NCBI GenBank assembly: GCA_963721105.1
Contig: CAVRHY010000021.1
Span: forward strand, 1 to 64,000
DNA: 64,000 bases
Source: Thermohalobaculum sp963721105
GTDB lineage: Bacteria > Pseudomonadota > Alphaproteobacteria > Rhodobacterales > Rhodobacteraceae
Reading direction: 5' to 3'
Shown one piece after another: positions 9,807-19,502 of this stretch (positions are counted from its first letter, which is position 1; the number at the start of each line of letters is the position of its first letter). The notes under the pieces were generated by a model, which was given only the letters and a program-made list of their open reading frames with translations, was not told the DNA's origin and made no database searches. The position numbers were made by a program, and so were the translations under genes.

Positions 9807-10327
9807 ATGGCCCAAGCGCAATCCCGTGGATCGCCTGTCGCGGCTTCCTCGGCGATCACCTCAGCTACGTGTTTCTCGTCACGGTCGCCATCACCGCATA
9901 CGAGGTGGTGATGCGCTACGTCTTCAACGCCGCCACCGTGTGGGTGATGCAGATGGCGATCTTCCTGTCGGCCATCTGCTTCATCTTCGGCGGCGCCTAC
10001 GCGATGGAGCAGGGCAGGCACATCGAGATCACCTCGATCTACGATGCCGTGACGCCGTCGGTCCGGCGCGTGCTTGGACCTGATCCGCTGCGTCATCGCG
10101 GTCGTCTACCTGGGCTTCCTGCTCTACGCGACGGTCGCGCCAGGCGATCCCGGCGCTCTGATCGGATGGAGAGCAGCGGCCAGGCCTGGGACGTGCCGAT
10201 CCCGGCCTTCCAGAAGACCGCGCTGGCGGTCGGCGTCGCGGTGATGCTGGCGCAGGCGCTGCGCCAGCTGGTCGCCGCCGTCGGCGCGCGCGGAACGGCA
10301 CGATTGCCATGGGCATTGAGACCCTGA
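9807..10327 (+). CDS. dctQ: TRAP transporter small membrane subunit DctQ (system 1), frameshifted
   Basis: The small four-helix subunit of a TRAP permease. The start at 9807 follows GGAAGGGAAG. After a break near 9850, the membrane segments FLVTVAITAYEVVMRYVFN and AIFLSAICFIFGGAYAME are clear, and the family HIEI motif follows in QGRHIEITSIYD. Further breaks near 10075 and 10160 scramble the second half, which resumes with IPAFQKTALAVGVAVML. The exact stop is uncertain because of the breaks; it overlaps the dctM start by about 10-20 bp, as usual for these operons. Confidence 0.78.
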
Positions 10328-11637
10328 CCCTGCTGATGCTGGTCGCGCTGGCCGCCCTGCTCGCATCGGGCGTGCCGCTGGCCTTCGTCACCGGCATCGT
10401 CGCCGTCGGCTTCGGCTACGCGCTCTACGGCGAGGGCGCGCTGGCTGCTGATCGCCAGCCGCATCTACAGCTTCATGAACGCCTACGTCCTGGTCGCCGT
10501 GCCGATGTTCATCCTGATGGCGGCGATCCTGGAACGCAGCGGCGTCGCCAAGGACCTGTTCCGGGCGATGCACATCTTCTCCGGGCGGCTGCGCGGCGGG
10601 CTGGCCGTGCAGACCCTCGGCGTCGCCGTCGTGATGGCGGCGATGACCGGCATCATCGGCGGCGAGATCGTGCTGCTCGGTCTGGTCGCGCTGCCGCAGA
10701 TGCTGAACCTCGGCTACGACCGGAACCTCGCCATCGGCACGATCTGCGCCGGCGGCTCGCTCGGCACGATGATCCCGCCCTCGATCGTGCTGATCTTCTA
10801 CGGCCTGACCGCCAACGTCTCGATCGGCGACCTGTTCATCGCGACGATCGTGCCGGGCCTGCTGCTGGCGGGCCTCTACCTGATGCTACATCCTGGTGCG
10901 CTGCACGATCTAGCCCGAGCTGGGGCCGCCGGCGCTCGACCGCACGAGCGCGAACATGCCGCTGGCCGAGAAGCTGAAGCTGCTGCGCGGCCTGGTGTTG
11001 CCGCTCTTCGTCACCGCCATGGTGCTGGGCACGATCTATGCCGGCATCGCCTCGGTCAGCGAGGCCGCCGGCATGGGCGTCGTCGGCGTTCTCATCTCGG
11101 CGCTGGTGCGCGCGCGAGCTGAACTGGGCGATGCTGCGCGACTCGCTGCGCCAGACCATGGTGACCTGCGGCACGCTGCTCTGGATCACCTTCGGCGCGA
11201 CCGCCCTGATCGGCGTCTACAACGTCATGGGCGGCATGTCGCTTCGTCAGGAGCCTGATCACCGGCCTGCCGCTCGCGCCGCTGCGCGATCGTACTGGTC
11301 ATGATGCTGATCCTGATCGTCCTCGGCATGTTCATGGACTGGATCGGCATCCTGCTGCTGACCATGCCGATCTTCGTGCCGATCGTGGTCGGCTTCGGCA
11401 TGGACCCGGTGTGGTTCGGCATCCTGTTCTGCATGTCGATGCAGGTGTCGCTACCTGTCGCCGCCCTTCGGCCCGGCCGCCTTCTACCTGAAGGGGGTGG
11501 CGCCGCCGGAAATCTCGCTGCAGCAGATCTTCAGCGCCTTCTGGCCCTTCATCGCCTGCAGATCGTCGGCTTGGCGATCGTCGTTCTTCAATCCGTGGAT
11601 CGCACTCTGGTTGCCGCAGCTCATCAACGGCCGCTAA
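10309..11637 (+). CDS. dctM: TRAP transporter large permease DctM (system 1), frameshifted
   Basis: The large permease subunit, about 442 codons, fitting the usual 425-440 residues. It starts MGIETLTLLMLVALAALLA at 10309. Recognisable segments in alternating frames are VAVPMFILMAAILERSG, the hallmark GGSLGTMIPPSIVLIFYG, LGMFMDWIGILLLTMPIFV and the end LWLPQLINGR at 11635-11637. Breaks occur near 10445, 10890, 11115, 11250, 11290 and 11455. It is the third gene of a dctP-dctQ-dctM operon that continues into the alcohol dehydrogenase 12 bp downstream. Confidence 0.82.
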
Positions 11638-11649
11638 CGGAGGATGACG

Positions 11650-12757
11650 ATGGAGTTCAGAGCGGCCGTCCTGCATGAGGTCGGCGCAGCCGATGCGGAT
11701 CGAGACGGTGCAGCTCGGCGAGCTGCAGCCTGGCGACGTTCTGGTGCGGATGCGCGCCAGCGGTCTCTGCCACACTGACCTCGAGGTCATCGAGGGATCG
11801 CTCGGCTACCCGATGCCAATCGTGCTGGGGCACGAAGGGGCGGGTATCGTCGAGGAGGTCGGGCCGGGCGTCACGCTGGTAGCGCCGGGCGATCACGTCG
11901 TGTGCTCGTGGAATCCGAGCTGCGGTCACTGTTTCTACTGCGACCGTGGGCAGCCCATCCTGTGCGAGCCGTTCACGAACTATCAGCCGCAGGGCCGGCT
12001 TCTGGATGGCGGCATCCGGCTGGGCCTGAACGGCGGGCCGCTGCACCATTTCTCGGTGGTGTCGTCGCATGCGGAATACGCTGTGGTCCCGGAGTCCGGC
12101 GCGATCCGCGTACCCGAGGCCATGCCTTTCGACCGCGCCTGTCTGCTCGGCTGTGGCGTCATGACAGGCGTCGGGGCGACGCACAACGTCGCCCCCGTCG
12201 AGATGGGGGCGAACGTCCTGGTGATCGGCTGCGGCGCGGTCGGGCTGAACGCGATCCAGGGTGCGGCGCTGAAGCGCGCCGGCCGGATCGTCGCCGTCGA
12301 TGTTGACGCGGCGCGGCTGGAGCGCGCGGGGCAGTTCGGCGCGACGGACCTGATCGACGCGCGGGAACCGGCAATCGCGGCTGAGGTGAAGCGGCTGACG
12401 GACGGGCGCGGCGCCGATTTCGTCTACGAATGCGCGGGGCGCGAGCCGGCCATGCGGCTGGCCTTCGAGGCAGCGCGGCCTGGAGCCGAGATCGTCATGC
12501 TGGGCAAGACCAACGTCGACGAGGAGGTGCGTTTCCGCTTTGGCTCGCTGATGGGCGAGCGCCGGTTCGTACGGTCCAGCTATGGCGGCGCGCGGCCCCG
12601 CCGCGATTTTCCGCTGTATGCGAGTGCCTATCTCGACGGCGCCCTGCGACTGGACGAGTTGATCACGCACCGGTTGACCCTCGACGAGATCAATGAGGGC
12701 TTCGATGCGATGCGGCGGGGCGACGCCGTGCGTTGCGTTATCGAGTTCGATGCCTGA
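11650..12757 (+). CDS. Zinc-dependent alcohol dehydrogenase (class III-like MDR), frame broken once
   Basis: A zinc-dependent medium-chain dehydrogenase that oxidises an alcohol or aldehyde adduct with NAD(P). Visible are the catalytic-zinc region GLCHTDLEVIEG and GHEGAGIVEEVG, the four-cysteine structural zinc loop (CGHCFYCDRGQPILC), and the Rossmann GCGAVGLNAIQGAALKRAG followed by the acidic VDVD that favours NAD. The start at 11650 has GGAGG six bases upstream. The frame changes near 11690. It overlaps the next gene by 8 bp, so the two are coupled. Aryl-alcohol or S-(hydroxymethyl)glutathione dehydrogenases are the nearest types I recognise. Confidence 0.87.
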
Positions 12758-13800
12758 GCCGAGGGATCACCCCCGCCCGCCCGGCCCCTTCGTCGATGCG
12801 CCGCACCGCCTCGCGGCGCTCGGCGACCTGGCGCTGGAGAGCGGCGACGCGATCCGGGACTATTACCAGAGCTATGTCACGCACGGCACGCTGAACGCGG
12901 ACGGCGGCAATGCCGTGCTGATCTGCGCCGCGGTTGCCGGCAACCATCACCAACTCGACTTCTTGCTGGGCGAGAACGCCGCGCTGTCGCCGCGGCGCTG
13001 GTTCGTCATCGCCGTCGACCCGATCGGCAACGGCCTGTCGACGTCGCCCAGCAACAGCTTGCGGCAGCCCCGCATGGTCTTTCCACGGTTCACGATCCGC
13101 GACATGGTCGCCGCGCAGCGGCGGCTGGTGCTGAAGGAACTGGGCATTCGCCGGCTCGCGGCCGTCGTCGGGGCATCGATGGGCGGGATGCAGGCTCTGC
13201 AATGGGCGGTCAGCGCACCGGAGATGGGTTGGCGCGGTCGTCGCGATGACGCCGATGGCGCGCACGCATCCATGGTCGGTCTCCGTGAACGAGATGACCC
13301 GGTGCTGCCTGATGGCCGACCCGGCCTGGAACGGCAGCGAGTTCACCCGGCGGCCCGACCGCGGCTGGCGGGCATGGGTCGCCGCCCTGCAGGTCCTCAT
13401 GAACAGGACACCGGCGGCGCTGAGAGAGACATTCGGGACCCGCCAGGAGGTGATCGACGCGGTGCGCTCGCGCGCTGAGCGCTGGGCGACGCTCGGTTTC
13501 GACGCCCATGACTGGCTCTACCAGTCATGGGCGTATGACGCTCACGATCTCGGCAACACGCCGGGTTTCGAAGGCGACACCGGCGCCGCGCTGGCATCCA
13601 TCACGGCGAGCACCCTTGTGCTGGCGCCGCCGCTCGATCTCTATAACCCGGTCGAAGCCGCCAGGGAGGCAGCCGAGCGCATTCCCGGCTGTCAGTTCCG
13701 AGAGATCCCGTCGCGGCAGGGCCACCAGGCCGCCAGCGCGCTCTCGGGTGACGACGCCGCGTTCATCAATCGGGCCGTGCAGGATTTCCTTGCCGGCTGA
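12750..13800 (+). CDS. MetX-like alpha/beta hydrolase (homoserine O-acetyltransferase family), frame broken once
   Basis: An alpha/beta hydrolase of about 350 residues resembling homoserine O-acetyltransferases. It has the YVTHGTLNADGGNAVLI entry strand, the nucleophile elbow GASMGGMQALQWAV and the RTHPWSVSVNEM region. Asp in APPLDLYNP and His in RQGHQAAS complete the triad. The frame changes near 13225. MetX enzymes usually end with a GHDAFL-type His loop; GHQAAS differs, so this is probably a paralogue with another acyl substrate and not the methionine-pathway enzyme. It overlaps the dehydrogenase gene by 8 bp and belongs to the same catabolic operon. Confidence 0.82.
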
Positions 13801-14233
13801 GTGTCGCTCTGCCGGGGCATCGACACTGCGGCCAGGCAATGCCGATCCGCATCGCACGCCGCCGCCGCTCAGATATCGGCCGTCCTGCGTATGGTGGCGT
13901 TGAGCGCGGCGACCTCGGCGCGCAGGCCCTCCACCTCCGGGCTCGTCACCGGGCGGGCCGTGTCGCCAGCAAGGCGGCGCTTGCCGGTCCGATCCTCGAA
14001 CCGATGGCGGATTGCGTATCACCAAGGAACTTTTTTCGACCCGCTGTGATGGAGGTTGCTCGCGATGCCCCGCAGCTTGTGCGTCCGGCGGCGGCCGCTC
14101 TTCGGGCGGTCGTCGCCTGACGGAAAGGACGATCCCGGCGTGGCCGGGCATGTTGCACGACACGCCGCGCCATCGGCGGCGAGCACCGGCATCGATGACG
14201 CGCCGGCGCTCATGCCGAACCCGGCCTTACCCC
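13801..14233. other. Intergenic region with a 47-codon minus-strand remnant
   Basis: This 433-bp gap lies between two convergent genes. A minus-strand frame (13869-14012) without an obvious start codon reads RLAGDTARPVTSPEVEGLR followed by AEVAALNATIRRTADI and a stop. The last part looks like a short coiled coil. I do not recognise the family; it may be the end of a decayed gene. Nothing else is evident, and no clear terminator hairpin with a T-run was found. Confidence 0.35.
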
Positions 14234-15859
14234 TCAGACCCGGTCGGACCCGACCTTCCTGCGGTCGGCGAGCACCATGTCACTCGCCATTTCTCCAATC
14301 ATGATCGTCGGGGCGTTCGTGTTGCCGCTCGTGATGGTCGGCATGATCGAGGCATCGGCGACCCTGAGGCCGGCGATGCCGTGGACACACAGACGATCGT
14401 CCACCACCGCCAGCGGGCCGTGGCCCATCTGGCAGGTGCTGGTCGGGTGGTAGATCGTGTGGCTGATGGCCCGCGCCGCGTCGAGCAGGTCTTCGTCCGT
14501 CCGGGGATCGCCCTCGGGGACATGCTCGCGGCGGATGAACGGTGCCAAGGCGCTCGTCTTCGTCATGGCGCGCGCGAACTTGATCGCCCGCACCGCGCAG
14601 AGCTGGTCCGCCGTTGCCGAGAGATAGTTCGGCACGATGCTCGGATAGTCCGTGGCGTTCGGCGTCGTGACGTGGATGTGACCGCGGCTCTCCGGCCGCA
14701 GTTGGCACACCGAGACCGTGATGCCGGAGAAGGAGTGCATCTCGATGCCGGGCTTGTCGGCGCTGAGCGGCTGGAAGTGGAACTGGATATCCGGCCTGTC
14801 CAAGCCGTCCATCGACTTCGCGAAGACGCAGACCTGGCTGGCGCCAAGGCTCATTGGACCTTTCCTGAAAAGTGCGTACTGGACGCCGATCCCGATGCGC
14901 CGGACCAGGCTGTTGATCGCGGCGTTCAAGGTCGGGACCGTCACCTCGTAGACCAGCCGCATCTGAAGGTGATCCTGCAGGGCTTCGCCGACGCCCGGCA
15001 GTTCGTGCCGGACCGCTATCCCCGCACGATGCAGGACATCGCCGCGGCCGATGCCCGACAGCTCGAGTAGCTGCGGCGAGCCGATCGCGCCGGCCGAGAG
15101 GATCACCTCCCCGCTCGGGGCGAGTGTCGCCTCCCGCTGCGTGCCATCGTGCAGATAGCGAACCCCGATCACGCGGTGCGGCTCGTCTGCGGCGAAGATC
15201 AGCCCCTCGGCATGGGCATGGGTCAAGATCTCGAGGTTCGGTCGCGACCGCGCCGGCTTCAGGAACGCCTTCGCCGCCGAGCAGCGCAGGCCGTTCCGGG
15301 CCGTCTGCTGAAAATACCCGGCGCCCTCCTGCCGCTCGCCGTTGAAATCGTCGGAGGGGGGCACGCCCATCTCGACCGCGGCCGCGATGAAGGCCTCGGC
15401 GATGACGCTCCGCGCGCGGATCTTCGACACGGCGAGTTCGCCATTGCCACCGTGGTATTCTGTCTCGCCGTCCTCGTACCGTTCGGATCGCTTGAAGAGC
15501 GGCAGCACATCTCCGTAGCTCCAGCCGCGATTCCCGAACTGTGCCCAGGTATCGTAGTCCTCGGGGTGCCCGCGAACATAGAGCAGGCCGTTGATCGAAC
15601 TCGACCCGCCCAGCGTCTTGCCTCGCGGCCAGTCGAGCTCCCGGCCGTTCAGGCCCGGATCGGGCTGGGTGCGGTAGCACCAGTCGGTGTTCGGATTGTG
15701 CAAGGTCTTGAAGTAGCCGACGGGTATGTGGATCCACGGGTTCGTGTCCCGGCCGCCCGCCTCGAGCAGCAGCACCCGCACCCCCCTGTCGGCCGAAAGC
15801 CGATTCGCAAGAACGCACCCCGCCGAGCCCGCCCCGATGATGATGTAGTCGTATGTCAT
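14234..15859 (-). CDS. GMC-family FAD oxidoreductase (choline/alcohol dehydrogenase-like)
   Basis: A flavoprotein of the glucose-methanol-choline family that oxidises an alcohol group. The N-terminal dinucleotide fold is YIIIGAGSAGCVLANRLS, followed by the GMC signature region GGSSSINGLLYVRGHPEDYD. The C-terminal active site carries YHPTSTCQMG, whose His is the family catalytic base, and the FAD-binding end GNTNAPTIMIGEMASD. The start at 15859 (MTYDYI) is preferred over an in-frame ATG 96 bp upstream because the flavin fold begins at once. The length of 541 residues is normal and the frame is intact. It may oxidise the alcohol formed by the nearby pathway, but that is an inference. Confidence 0.92.
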   Translation of the reverse strand: MTYDYIIIGAGSAGCVLANRLSADRGVRVLLLEAGGRDTNPWIHIPVGYFKTLHNPNTDWCYRTQPDPGLNGRELDWPRGKTLGGSSSINGLLYVRGHPEDYDTWAQFGNRGWSYGDVLPLFKRSERYEDGETEYHGGNGELAVSKIRARSVIAEAFIAAAVEMGVPPSDDFNGERQEGAGYFQQTARNGLRCSAAKAFLKPARSRPNLEILTHAHAEGLIFAADEPHRVIGVRYLHDGTQREATLAPSGEVILSAGAIGSPQLLELSGIGRGDVLHRAGIAVRHELPGVGEALQDHLQMRLVYEVTVPTLNAAINSLVRRIGIGVQYALFRKGPMSLGASQVCVFAKSMDGLDRPDIQFHFQPLSADKPGIEMHSFSGITVSVCQLRPESRGHIHVTTPNATDYPSIVPNYLSATADQLCAVRAIKFARAMTKTSALAPFIRREHVPEGDPRTDEDLLDAARAISHTIYHPTSTCQMGHGPLAVVDDRLCVHGIAGLRVADASIMPTITSGNTNAPTIMIGEMASDMVLADRRKVGSDRV

Positions 15860-15930
15860 GGGTGACCACGCCGGGCAGGCGCTACCGTCGATGACGTCAC
15901 GATCGATCTGCTGGCCATCGCTTTCGCCCT

Positions 15931-17062
15931 CTATCGCTCGTCTATCGGCACCCACGCGCGCGGGTCAGGCCCATTATACTCCGTCAGCGGCCGGATCAGG
16001 ATGTTCTGCCGCTTCTGCTCGATGCACTGGATCAGCCAGCCGGGCACCCGGCCGATCGCAAAGATCGGGACGTAGAGGTCCATCGGAATGCCGTGCAGCT
16101 GGTAGATCGCCCCGGACCAGAAATCGACGTTCACGTTCAGGCCGTGGCGCGCATAGGGCTTCATCGCCTCGACCACGGCGGCAAGGATCTCGAACCAGCG
16201 CGGCTCGCCCTTCTCCTTCGACAACCGCTCGACGCCCTGCTTCATGTGGCGGGCGCGCGGATCCTCGGCGCGATAGACCCGGTGTCCGAAGCCGGTCACC
16301 GGCTCGCGCGCCTTGCGCTTGCGCGCGACATAGTCGGCGGCGTTCTCGGGCGCGCCGATCTCCTCGACCATCTTCATGACGTCCTCGGCCGCGCCGCCAT
16401 GTGCCGGGCCGGACAGCGTCGCGATCGCGGCGACGATGGCGCCGTGCAGGTCAGCGTCGGTGCCGACGACGACGCGGGCCGCGAAGGAAGACGCGTTCGA
16501 GCCGTGTTCCGCGTGCAGGATGAAGTCGAGATCGGACAGCCGGGCGGTTTCCTCGGACGGTTTCTCGCCAGAGAGCATCCACAGCCAGTTCGCCGCGTGG
16601 CCGAGCTCCAGGTCGGGATCGACAGGCGCCTGCACCATTGCGGATGCGATGGTGCGCCGCCACAATCATGGGAACCTGGCTGATCAGCCGCGTGCCGACT
16701 GAGTAGAAGGAGTCCTCGTCGACCCCCCGCGCCTCGCCGAGCGCGGGCAGGGCCGAGACGGCGGTCCGCAGCACGTCCATCGGATGACCCGCGGCGCTCG
16801 CCCGGATGATGTCGTAGACCGCTCCGGGCAGGCTCCGCCCCTCGAGGAGCGCATTCGTGAAAGCAGAGAGTTGCTGCTTCGTCGGCAGCTCTCCCTGCAG
16901 GAGCAGGTAGGCCGCCTCCTCGAAGGTCGCGTGCTGCGCCAGGTCGTGGATCGAGTAGCCCCGATAGCTGAGCTCACCCGCCTTGCCATCGATCAGGCTG
17001 ACGGCAGACCGGTCGAAGTAGACGCCCCGCAGGCCTCGGCGGACCTCCACAGTTTCGCTCAT
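15931..17062 (-). CDS. Citrate synthase / 2-methylcitrate synthase, frame broken once
   Basis: Condenses acetyl-CoA or propionyl-CoA with oxaloacetate. The short length (about 376 residues) and LRGVYFDRSAVSLIDGKAG opening fit the citrate/methylcitrate synthase group. Active-site elements are LHAEHGSNASSFAARV, SGPAHGGAAEDVMKM, GFGHRVYRAEDPRA and VNVDFWSG. The start at 17062 is preferred: GGAG lies six bases upstream, whereas the alternative ATG at 17068 abuts it. The frame breaks near 16655. Lying in a catabolic block and not with other TCA genes, it may serve propionyl-CoA or acetyl-CoA disposal. The sequence alone does not decide between the two. Confidence 0.86.
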
Positions 17063-17555
17063 TTCCATCTCCTCGCTTGCCCGTCACCGGCCGTTCGCGC
17101 GCGGCTCCGGCCATCCTGCCATCCCGCTGTGGCCTGCCCGATCGCTGCCTCGCTTGCGCGCCGTCCGGCAGTGGCCCGTGCCGATCCCGATCGGTCATCA
17201 GATACGGGTTCGAGGTTCGTGGCACACATTTCAGACCATCGAGAGTGCCAGAAGGCCGAACCCAAAGAGACAATGCCGCACCTCCAGCAGCGCGACATAC
17301 CAGATGGTCGCGCCCACACGCCTCCCGGAACGCCCGACGAATTCGTCCGCAATCGACCAGACGACTGGACAGCGCCGCAGCGCACTGGTTCCATACCTAT
17401 CGGCTTCTGGCACTAGGCATCGGCGGGCGACGCCCGTTTCAGTGACGGATGATCTGTAAAGGCGCCGACAAACGGTCTTTTGCTTGTTTTCCGATCGGCC
17501 ACTGCTCGCGAGCGAATCCGACGACACCAGGTGCAGCAAACGACAGGATGGTTCG
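17063..17555. promoter_or_regulatory. Divergent promoter region
   Basis: About 490 bp separate the divergent citrate synthase and TRAP operon 2. Open frames here are short or rich in Arg/Ser and match no family. The region must hold both promoters. I could not pick out a convincing -35/-10 pair. The part around 17450-17500 is locally AT-richer (aaaggcgccgacaaacgg, ttttgcttgttttccg). Confidence 0.45.
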
Positions 17556-18107
17556 TTGACAGAAGACCAGGAGCGAAAGCTGCGGCGCATCACGTCGACC
17601 CTCGATATTCCCGGCGCGATCGTCGGCAAGGCCGCGGCCTGGCTGATCGTTCCGATGGTCGGCGTCCTCGTCTACGAGGTGATCGCCCGCTTCGGGTTCA
17701 ACAGCCCGACGACGTGGGCGTATGACATCACCTTCATGCTGTACGGTACGCTGTTCATGCTGGGCGCCGCCTACACGCTGGGCCGCGACTCTCACGTCAG
17801 GGCGGACTTCCTGCTGCACATCCTGCCGCCGCGCTGGCAGGGAATGATCGACGCGCTGTTCATCGTCGTCCTGTTCTTCCCCGCCATCTATTTCTTCACC
17901 GTCGCGACCTTCGATTACGCTTGGATCTCGTGGCAGAGGGGGGAACGCATCCCGACGAGCCCGATGATGCCTATCATCTATCCGCTGAAGACCGTCATGC
18001 CGGTTACCGGCGCGCTTCTGCTGATCCAGGGCGTGTCGGAATTGCTGAAGAGCTACTACAGCATCGCCACAAACCGACGGTTCCGCGAAGAGGGCATCAA
18101 GGTATGA
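17556..18107 (+). CDS. dctQ: TRAP transporter small membrane subunit DctQ (system 2)
   Basis: The small TRAP subunit, 183 residues from the TTG at 17556, which has AGGA seven bases upstream. A longer TTG at 17484 lacks a binding site. Four membrane helices are evident, for example AAWLIVPMVGVLVYEVIAR and LFIVVLFFPAIYFF. The family region GRDSHVRADFLLHILP lies between them. The stop overlaps the dctM start as ATGA, a normal coupling. All three genes of this system are intact, unlike system 1. Confidence 0.88.
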   Translation: MTEDQERKLRRITSTLDIPGAIVGKAAAWLIVPMVGVLVYEVIARFGFNSPTTWAYDITFMLYGTLFMLGAAYTLGRDSHVRADFLLHILPPRWQGMIDALFIVVLFFPAIYFFTVATFDYAWISWQRGERIPTSPMMPIIYPLKTVMPVTGALLLIQGVSELLKSYYSIATNRRFREEGIKV

Positions 18108-19420
18108 GCGACCCCAGCCTCGGAATCGTTGCGCTCGGCCTGCTCTTCGCGGCCATCCTGACCGGCTATCCGATGGCGTTCATCTTCATCTTCGTCTCGC
18201 TGGTCTTCGGATGGCTGGGCGTCGGCGGGCGCGTGATCTCGCTGATGCAGTACCAGTTCTTCTCGCTGATGCGGGATACGACGCTCGCGGCCATCCCGCT
18301 GTTCCTGTTCATGGGCTTTATCCTGGAACAGTCCGGCATGATGGAAAGGATGTTCCGGGCACTGCAGATGCTGCTGGGCCGGGTCAGGGGCTCGCTTTAC
18401 CTCGTTGTTCTGATCGTCGCGACGGTGTTCGCGGCGGCGACGGGCATCGTCGGCGCCTCCGTGACGGTGCTCGGGGTCATGGCAGCACCCATCATGCGGA
18501 GCTCGGGCTACGATACCCGGATGTCGGCCGGCGCAATCGCCGCAGGCGGCACGCTGGGCATCCTCATCCCGCCCAGCATTCTGCTGATCGTCATGGGCCC
18601 GGTCGTCGGGGTCCCGGTGTCTGACCTGTTCACCGCCGCGATCATCCCGGGCATGCTGCTCGCGCTGACCTACATCGTCTACACGCTGGGGCGGAGCTAT
18701 CTGCGCCCCGAGCTTGGCCCCCCGCTCAGCTTCGAGGAGATTGCCGAGACCGGGTTCGTCGAGAAGATGGGCGAGTTGCTGCTGGGCGTCATCCCCGTGG
18801 TGGTCGTCATCTCGGCCACGCTGGGCGTGATCATCGCCGGCATCGCGACGCCGACCGACGCCGCAGGCAGCGGCGCGCTGGCATCGCTCGTGCTCGCCCT
18901 GCTCTACCGGCGGATGAGCTGGGCGTCCTTCAAGCACTGCGTCTACCAAACGCTGCTGATGTCCTCGATGATCATGTTTCTGCTCGGCTCGGCGAACTTC
19001 TTCGGCGCCGTGTTCTCCAAGCTCGGCAGCGCCGGGCTGATCACCGATCTGCTTCTCGGCCTGCCCTTCTCGCCGACGGTGACGCTGATCATCATGCTGA
19101 GTATCGTCTTCGTCCTCGGATCGCCGCTCGAGTGGATCCCGATCGTCCTCGTGGTGGTGCCGATCTTCCTGCCGACCATGGTCCAGATGGGATACGATCC
19201 CCTCTGGTTCAGCATCCTTGTCGCCGTCACTCTGCAGACATCCTGGCTGACCCCGCCCATGGCATTGTCGGCCTACTTCCTGAAGGGTGTCGTCCCGGAG
19301 TGGAGCATGGGCCAGATTTACCTCGGCATGGTACAGTTCGTTTGCCTGCAACTCCTGGTGGTTCTGCTCCTGGTCGCCTTCCCCGACCTCGTGCTCTGGT
19401 TGCCCCGGGTGCTGCACTGA
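18104..19420 (+). CDS. dctM: TRAP transporter large permease DctM (system 2)
   Basis: A 438-residue permease with about 12 hydrophobic segments. Hallmarks are IPLFLFMGFILEQSGMMER, AGGTLGILIPPSILLIVMG and, near the C terminus, LTPPMALSAYFLKGV. It couples Na+-driven uptake to the DctP binding protein encoded next. The start at 18104 overlaps the dctQ stop. The frame is intact. The gene order Q-M-P, with the binding protein last, differs from system 1 (P-Q-M), so the two systems are not a recent duplication. Confidence 0.93.
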   Translation: MSDPSLGIVALGLLFAAILTGYPMAFIFIFVSLVFGWLGVGGRVISLMQYQFFSLMRDTTLAAIPLFLFMGFILEQSGMMERMFRALQMLLGRVRGSLYLVVLIVATVFAAATGIVGASVTVLGVMAAPIMRSSGYDTRMSAGAIAAGGTLGILIPPSILLIVMGPVVGVPVSDLFTAAIIPGMLLALTYIVYTLGRSYLRPELGPPLSFEEIAETGFVEKMGELLLGVIPVVVVISATLGVIIAGIATPTDAAGSGALASLVLALLYRRMSWASFKHCVYQTLLMSSMIMFLLGSANFFGAVFSKLGSAGLITDLLLGLPFSPTVTLIIMLSIVFVLGSPLEWIPIVLVVVPIFLPTMVQMGYDPLWFSILVAVTLQTSWLTPPMALSAYFLKGVVPEWSMGQIYLGMVQFVCLQLLVVLLLVAFPDLVLWLPRVLH

Positions 19421-19502
19421 AACAGTGAGTGCATGCGTCGAAGAGCGTCGCGAAGTTGAGGTCACCCAGCAACAAAAGACAACAACAGGAGGAAACACCA
19501 CG

